This document shows positions 58,141-64,000 of a stretch of 64,000 nucleotides of DNA, one piece after another. Origin of the DNA: Lepidostoma basale (Eukaryota; Arthropoda; Insecta; Trichoptera; Lepidostomatidae); NCBI GenBank assembly GCA_022606425.2, contig JAHDVF020000162.1, positions 496,001-560,000 on the forward strand, given 5' to 3'. Each line of letters begins with the position of its first letter. Position 1 is the stretch's first letter. The notes beneath the pieces are model-generated. The model did not search any database. It was not told where the DNA came from and saw nothing but the letters and a program-made list of their open reading frames with translations. The position numbers and the translations under genes are program-made.

Positions 58141-59260
58141 GTTGTTTCAAAATGGCACTCACGGGCGGCTGTCATTTGAAGCTTCTCACAAAAAAAATAT
58201 TTCTGCATTTTCCCAATCCTTTAAGATTATAAAGAGCTCAATATACAAGTATAAGCATCATCATGTGTGATTTATTGTTTTTATTAGTGCACATTCTCAT
58301 ATCCAAATTGTACATCGCTCTGCACGTCTTTTCCCATCAGTCAGCCAATTAAAATGACAACCTCTGCCTGAATAGGCTTTTACCTACGGTGCCGCCGCCA
58401 CAGTTCTTGACCATCGTAATCACTCACTCTCCATTTTGACGTTAATATCATCTTCCTGACCCGCTGCCACGCCTCCTTCCCTTGCTTCTCCTGCCCCCAT
58501 CGACCCCGCCCCCTCCTGCCCCGCCGTCGACCCGCTGTTTACTCCAACACTTCATGCCTAAACCTTTCCTTTCCACCATCCTTATCCCATCCTGTATCTC
58601 AACCCCATTGCTACATCAGTCCCCACCCAAGGCCTCCGGCCCACGCCCAAGTCCACTCTTGTCCTACTCGGCTCCACATTCAGGACCAACCAGCCCCCAC
58701 CCAAGGCCACTCCCTGTCACCGTCCGTCGGTGTCCACCCAAGACCTCGGCCTCTTATGTATGGAATAATTAATATTTTTTGGCAGAAGTTCATTATAAAT
58801 AATGAAAACAAAAAATATATATACAAAATGTATTTTTTGTTATATATTTAGTGTGCTTCCACTTGTGTTTATCACCGACCAGTTTCGGCAGCTTGCTGCC
58901 ATCTTCTGGTGGGAAAAAATTCCATCTTCTGGTGTGAGACCAGAAGTCAGCAGTAATATACTCGTATATATGAATGCTAAACTTGGAGCTATGAAAAGAA
59001 GCGTGATTCTGGGATTAATTTCGTAGAAATGAAATTACTGCGAAGAATGTGCAAGAATACGATGTATGATAAAATACCATCGACGAAATAAGGAAGAAGT
59101 GCAAAGCGTTATAAGTAAAATTAATTGATGAATTCTTGATTGAATTTTCATAAAATTATTTAAGAAAAAGTAAAATAACTTTTCCATAGAAATGGCCAAT
59201 CTATAATGTCGGGAATTCTTATTTATTCTGCTGGCAATCACAACTCGATTAAACGTCTGT
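58141..59260. other. Intergenic, including a C/T-rich low-complexity tract
   Basis: 58440-58780 is strongly C-rich on the plus strand and yields a proline/serine-rich frame without any domain. 58860-58950 has a small hairpin-like 'ggcagcttgctgcc'. No gene supported. Confidence 0.4.
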
Positions 59261-59495
59261 TGCATTGTGTAGACAGTTGAGTCGAGTTGTTCTGAAAGTT
59301 CTACTCGTTACTTGCCCTGTCTGTTTTCTAGACTTCATAAATAGTAAAGTACTTCTGAGTAGATCTCGACAATTTAACTGCACTAAGCGCAAGAGTCCGG
59401 GCCAGTTGGAGACTGTCAAGTTTGAGTTAACCACGTGAGATACCAACGGTGGCGTCGATACTATTTCGGAAAAACTAGGTCTCGAAGAGAATTCG

Positions 59496-60626
59496 ATGAA
59501 CATCGCGATTGTGAAGGTTGAATCGATCAAGGAGGAGCCCGGTTTTTCAGATAATGACACAAATAATTCAGAAGCTGGGACTGGTTCCATCAACCCTATT
59601 TACATCAAGATTGAGCCCCCTGACATTAAGTTCTCTGTAGATGTAGACGTGTCATACAATAATGTGAAGCAAGATCCCGAGGAAAAAGACGGATCTGGAG
59701 AGAGCGCTCACTTGATTCCGATAAAATCTGTCCAAATCGACCAAAAAACCACGACGACGCATTCTGGTGAAAAGCCCTTTTCATGTTCAATGTGCAAACA
59801 AAACTTTTCTAATAAAAATCATTTATATAAGCATGTTCACAGGGCCGCGGTAGGGAAGCCAGTTCATTGTTCTATATGCAAAGAATGTTTCTATGCAAAG
59901 TGTAATTTAAAATCTCACATGTTGATTCACAGAGGGGAAAAGACTTATCCATGTTCAACATGCGACAAACGATTTAGATATAAATCGGAAATAAAAGAAC
60001 ATTTGCTCATTCACACAGAAGAAAAACTATTCAAATGTTTAACATGCAACAAACCGTTTAAAAAAATATCGTATTTAAATAATCATATGCTCCGTCATTC
60101 AAAGGAAGAACCGTTTACGTGTTCGACGTGTAATAAACCTTTCAAAACAAAACCAGATTTAATAAGGCATTTACTTATTCATTCAAATATAAAACCATAT
60201 GAATGTTCTGTGTGCAACAAACCATTTAAAAGTATATCGTATTTAAATAAACATTTTCTCATTCATTTGGAAAATAAACCGTTTTCGTGTTCAACGTGCA
60301 GCAAATCGTTTATAACAAAAACAGATTTAAAAAGGCATTTGCTTATTCATTCGGTTGTAAAATCATTTGAATGTTTGACGTGCAACAGACAGTTCAAAAC
60401 GATGTCTGTATTAAAAAAACACGTGCTTACTCATTCAGATGTAAAACTGTTCGAATGTCCAATGTGCAACAAACCGTTCAAAGTAAAGTCGGCATTAAAT
60501 ATGCATTTGCTGACTCATTCAGATATAAAACCGTTTGAATGTCCGACATGCAGAAAAAGATTTGCAGTCAAACCGCGCTTGACACGACATTTGCTCATTC
60601 ACTCGACAGAGAAACAATCGCTGTAA
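59496..60626 (+). CDS. Divergent C2H2 zinc-finger protein, ten fingers, plus strand
   Basis: The 376-residue frame from the ATG at 59496 keeps the family N-terminal motifs VKVE (6-9), IKEE (11-14), IKIE (37-40) and VKQD (57-60). Ten finger units (about 95-372) follow. Nine have full Cys2His2 sets; the first has an altered His spacing (KHVHRA). Linkers vary (HSGEKPF, HTEEKLF, HSNIKPY, HSDVKLF), bridging the canonical TGEKP linker and the family's SDVKP. Coding similarity to family N-termini continues upstream from about 59350 but meets an in-frame TGA at 59436-59438 where relatives have Trp, and the usual start Met is not conserved. Translation from 59496 would give a shortened N-terminus. Orientation and divergence mark it as the oldest member in the window. 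Nuclear DNA binding is inferred. Confidence 0.75.
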   Translation: MNIAIVKVESIKEEPGFSDNDTNNSEAGTGSINPIYIKIEPPDIKFSVDVDVSYNNVKQDPEEKDGSGESAHLIPIKSVQIDQKTTTTHSGEKPFSCSMCKQNFSNKNHLYKHVHRAAVGKPVHCSICKECFYAKCNLKSHMLIHRGEKTYPCSTCDKRFRYKSEIKEHLLIHTEEKLFKCLTCNKPFKKISYLNNHMLRHSKEEPFTCSTCNKPFKTKPDLIRHLLIHSNIKPYECSVCNKPFKSISYLNKHFLIHLENKPFSCSTCSKSFITKTDLKRHLLIHSVVKSFECLTCNRQFKTMSVLKKHVLTHSDVKLFECPMCNKPFKVKSALNMHLLTHSDIKPFECPTCRKRFAVKPRLTRHLLIHSTEKQSL

Positions 60627-60774
60627 CACCGGGCCTGGGTTGCAGGATCATTCTTAGGGCCATATTTCGTCACTGGCTTTATGGTATTATATGTAGCTTG
60701 GTGTTTTTGGATAGGTGCTTTAACTTTAGGAACGTCCTCGGGGAGGCTGTAGCACACATGCCGTACTAAGATAG

Positions 60775-61460
60775 TAATCTCACTAATTCAATTCTGTACT
60801 GCCACTTGGAAGAAGACGAGGCATTTACTTGGGTGTTTATTCTTTCGACTGATAGGCGTTTGTACACACAACTCAGAAACCCTGAGTTATGTAGGTCTGT
60901 TCGTCTCTGATAATTAACTTCGACAAAGGGGCTACAGGTTGTTTTATCAGCCACGATGTATAACCAACCTCCCAGTGTTTATACTGGTAGGTAGAGCAAT
61001 GTGTTTGCTAAATCGTGTCGCAGTCGAATTCAACGTATTTTGTGATTGTTTAGCTCACCTGATTGACGCAACGTTTTTATTATAATTGTATAGTCATTTG
61101 TCATTACTTATTATTGTGTATCTAAATATCTGTATGCGACCTGTCAATATGTGTTTTGTGTGTTATTATAAATATGTACCAGTCATTTCGTATGTTTTAC
61201 GAGTTTAATTCTATGTATTATTATGTGTTATATTATTATATATCATTCTACCTGTCCCATCATAATCAAATTCTTGTGTTTTTGTACATTGTCATGATTT
61301 CATTTATATATTCTCCTTGTCATAATTCCTTCTGCTTGTCATAATTCCTTCTGCTTATGTGATTCATGTGAATTATATGTTATTGTTCTAATGTGAATTT
61401 ATATGTTTAGTACTTATTTTGTAAAAACCAATGTGGCGTTCATGCTTTAAATAAATAAAA
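60775..61460 (+). pseudogene. Jockey-like non-LTR 3' remnant
   Basis: The readings SYVGLFVSDN...LRQRGYRLFYQPRCITNLPV...VGRAMCLLNRVAVEF match the C-terminal end of the RT at 5708-6965 residue for residue at many positions, but stops and frame changes are present. An AT-rich 3' untranslated stretch and an 'aaataaataaaaaa' tail follow near 61450. Confidence 0.75.
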
Positions 61461-61679
61461 AATCTCTAACTTGTATCTTTAGTGTATTAGAAAATAATTC
61501 TGTAATGCTTTGAATATATTTAAATTAATTAATTTAATGAAATGAAAATGAAACATGTTCCCAAATAGATCCCTAAAACTGTATTCATGTTTGTAATGTT
61601 TTTTAAGAAAAATAAACTGATTAGATTTGAAATAATAATGAAATAAAACGACATTTTTTTATAACCCTTCTTATTATTT

Positions 61680-61904
61680 TTAGTGTAGGTCTTGTGTGTG
61701 TTGATCCATTTCTTTGGTGGTCTGCCCGGGGGGTAATCTATCAGTCTTGAGAGGGGGTCTGGATGGATCCATTCTCCTCACGTGGGCATACCAATATCTT
61801 CTCTTTGAGTTCATAATTATATATCGCAGTGTCTTACTAGATTCATTTCTGACACTCTGAGCGCGCTTTTGTGATTGTGGTGTCCGCCCTGCACTCGATC
61901 CCAT
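61680..61904 (-). pseudogene. Non-LTR RT C-terminal scrap
   Basis: RYWYAHVRRMDPSRPP and following PPGQTTKEMDQ resemble the (W)xGHVxRM...GRP...RW end region of non-LTR RTs. Short and isolated. Confidence 0.45.
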
Positions 61905-61924
61905 ATGCCACGATGGGTCGCACG

Positions 61925-62410
61925 CTAACTAGCTAACCTTCACGCTGTCTCTGCAGAAAGAATGGACCGCGACACTGTTCTGTCTTGACATACATCATTC
62001 GATTCCTCTACATTGTCATGCACATAGTCAATTTCTCTGACTCCTCACATGGCCGACATTCAATACTTGATTTATTTGATCGTACCACGTTTTCCCCAGT
62101 CTTCCTCTATTTCTAGTTCCATTTACACCGTTAACATATACTTTTTTAATCATTCTTCATTCATACTCTCCATGTGTGGAAACCATCTTAATAACCTTTT
62201 CATTATTTTGTTCATAATGCTTTCATTCACACCGCATTCACTTCTTATACTTTCATTTGACACTCTATCATGTCTTGATTTAGCACACATTTGTCTAAGA
62301 TATCTCATTTCTACTGCATTTATTCTACTGTCATCCTTCTTTTGCCAATTCCATGCTTCAATTTCATACATGAGGGTCATCACAAGAACACCATTGTGCA
62401 CTGCGATTTT
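61925..62410 (-). pseudogene. RTE-like non-LTR 3' end, diverged
   Basis: VHNGVLVMTLMYEIEAWNWQKKDDSRINAVEMRYLRQMCAKS, then NESIRSECGVNESIMNKIMKRLLRWFPHMESM on the minus strand. The downstream part (61925-62150) is frameshifted. It is the same family as 24840-25322 but more decayed. Confidence 0.8.
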
Positions 62411-62604
62411 AGCTTTTTGGATAGGTTTTTGTTTGCGATGACCACTTTAAGTGCACCGTTCACTCTGTTGCCTGCCCCAACCCTTCTTTCAATATCAACT
62501 CCACTCGCCCATCCTTTGTAAACATTCTTCCTAAATAAACTAATTTGGAACAAGTGGATGAACTTGTTTCTTCTTTAACAATTTTTGCAATTTGTGTTTT
62601 CTCT

Positions 62605-62940
62605 TCAAGTGCCCTGTCGGGTCCCTCCAACGTTGGCGATCACCTCGGCGAACCTGTCCCTGTCCTGCACTGCTCGAAACATCTCTTCCACGCTTCGGAT
62701 GCCGATCCACTTCCTCACATTTCGCAGCCAGGACATCTGTCTCCTACCGGGCCCTCGGCGTCCCTCAATTTTCCCCTCAAATATCATTTGGAGAAGGTGG
62801 TACTTTTCCCCACGCAGTATATGACCCAGATGTGAAATCTTCTGAACCTTTATAGTTGATAACAATTCCCTGTCAACTCTAGCTCGCCTCAGGACTTCGG
62901 TATTGGTAACCATGTCTGTCCAGGGAATTTTGAGCATAGT
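62605..62940 (-). pseudogene. Endonuclease/reverse-transcriptase C-terminus of another RTE-type element
   Basis: The minus strand has WTDMVTNTEVLRRARVDREL, HLGHILRGEKYHLLQMIFEGKIEGRRGPGRRQMSWLRNVRKW and RDRFAEVIANVGGTRQGT, the well-known RTE C-terminal signature. It joins abruptly to a different RT fragment at about 62940. Confidence 0.8.
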
Positions 62941-62944
62941 CAGT

Positions 62945-63470
62945 GCGATAAACAGGAAGATGGAAAACTTTGGTTGCGGTGTATCTCGTGTGAGATATGG
63001 GGGTATTGAGTGACAATTTGCTGAGAAGCTCAGAATTGCCAATTTCAAAGTGAATTATTTTATAAAGCAACATCATATCATGAAGAGTATGTCTATTTTC
63101 AACAGAGTCCAAGGAGTGAAAAATTAGGGTCGATTTGTAATCAGAGAACGACTTGCACATTTTAAAATTAATATGTTTAATAAACATTTTTTGGACTCTT
63201 TCAATGCTTTGGATGTGTGCTGCATAATAAGGAGACCAAACGGGAGATACAAATTCAAGGCATGAGCGAACCATAGTTGTAAATAGTACTTTAAGGGCAG
63301 ACTTGCTCAATAGGTGTGTTATCTATGATTAATTTACATCTGAGCGGTTCTTTTGATATCGTTAGGCACTTCGTTTTACTGGAAGAAATTGTCATGTTAT
63401 ATGTTTTTACTAAATACTGCAACCGTACTTTGCCAATTTTTTTATCACATCTTGTGAAGTTCACCATGAG
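62945..63470 (-). pseudogene. Jockey/RTE-like RT fragment
   Basis: The minus strand from about 63470 reads YNMTISSSKTKCLTISKEPLRCKLIIDN, then after a break, LKVLFTTMVRSCLEFVSPVWSPYYAAHIQSIERVQKMFIKHI, the palm-to-thumb and post-RT part of non-LTR reverse transcriptases. Both ends are truncated. Confidence 0.7.
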
Positions 63471-63668
63471 TTGCGTAATTCACCAGTCCAGGAAATATGA
63501 CTAATTGGGGAGAAGCATATAATTTTTGTTCTTCGATGACCCTGCATCCCGTATCGAGCCTTTGACTGCACTATTCCTCGTCTTTAACTCCTCCTGTCCT
63601 CTGCTTCGACCCTCCAATCTGACACTAGTGACAATTTCGCCGCATCTCATCCAACTTCATCCTCCCTT

Positions 63669-63696
63669 TAATAATAATAATAATAATAATAATAAT
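63669..63696 (+). repeat. (TAA)n microsatellite
   Basis: About nine triplets. Confidence 0.95.
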
Positions 63697-63806
63697 ATGC
63701 TAACTTTTAAAGCGCCGTTTTTGTGATGTAATCACCTCAAGGGCGCATTAAAACGTTTTTTAAATCTAAATGTGAACGCTGCATCTGATTGATATTGATA
63801 TTGGGT

Positions 63807-64000
63807 ATGAAATATGACTTGGACTTGGATCTTCTGGCTTACAGAGGTTCAGCTCTAATGGCTATTCCTCTTACGTCTGTAGGAAACATTGTTAGAATGC
63901 GATTTGGTAGTTGTTTTATGATGGGGCTAAATGTGTGGCCCGGAGTGTCCCTCCGAAAGAGGGGCGAGGGGGGATTTAGGGTTTATGATAAAGTATTACA
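63807..64000 (+). CDS. Partial open frame running off the window
   Basis: From an ATG at 63807 the frame (MKYDLDLDLLAYRGSALMA...) stays open for 64 codons to the last base. An in-frame stop lies 18 bp upstream. I recognise no family. It could be the start or an exon of a gene or a retroelement fragment; length alone is weak support. Confidence 0.25.
   Translation, partial: MKYDLDLDLLAYRGSALMAIPLTSVGNIVRMRFGSCFMMGLNVWPGVSLRKRGEGGFRVYDKVL

Noticed and set aside
58482..58772. Proline/serine-rich frame of 96 codons
   Set aside because: It comes from a C-rich low-complexity tract with no domain or relative; composition explains the open frame.

Overview
The window looks like a repeat-dense stretch of an insect genome. 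It is AT-rich eukaryotic DNA with no bacterial operon structure, a family of C2H2 zinc-finger genes, and relics of jockey-like and RTE-like non-LTR elements, mariner, pogo, P/THAP-type and LTR elements. The RTE-like 3' ends resemble copies common in Lepidoptera, but that is not enough to name the order.

Layout. Bases 1-22415 are a tandem array of a long unit: copy 1 (1-9875), copy 2 (9876-18484) and a partial copy 3 (18485-22415). The copies are almost identical at base level. Each holds a solo-LTR-like repeat, a second dispersed repeat (B), and a frameshifted zinc-finger gene on the minus strand. Copies 1 and 2 also hold a head-to-head LTR palindrome and a broken pogo-like transposase. Copy 1 alone carries a 1.26-kb jockey-like retrotransposon in the palindrome. 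Bases 22416-30700 hold two further zinc-finger loci, a solo LTR and fragments of RTE-like and mariner elements. Bases 30705-34361 are a complete but gene-less LTR retrotransposon with near-identical LTRs. Bases 35025-40020 are a 5-kb terminal-inverted-repeat transposon carrying a broken THAP/P-type transposase and a roughly 360-bp tandem repeat. Bases 41100-57800 hold decayed zinc-finger arrays, two of the best-preserved family members (44531-46042 and 52553-53896), more LTRs, two short inverted-repeat elements and a zinc-finger gene cut by an LTR element. Bases 58000-64000 hold one divergent plus-strand zinc-finger gene (59496-60626) and a graveyard of non-LTR fragments.

Gene content. The only plausible host genes are the zinc-finger family. 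Their product is an acidic N-terminal region with four or five short psi-K-x-E/D motifs (VKSE, VKVE, VKIE, VKQD), followed by 4-12 C2H2 fingers joined by an unusual HSDVKP linker. The likely role is DNA binding in the nucleus, but targets are unknown. Most copies are broken. They appear to have multiplied by unequal exchange and segmental duplication together with the repeats embedded in them. One LTR family (TG...CA ends, 4-bp target duplications) is present in at least nine states: solo, truncated, palindromic, nested and complete non-autonomous. None of the copies encodes gag or pol.
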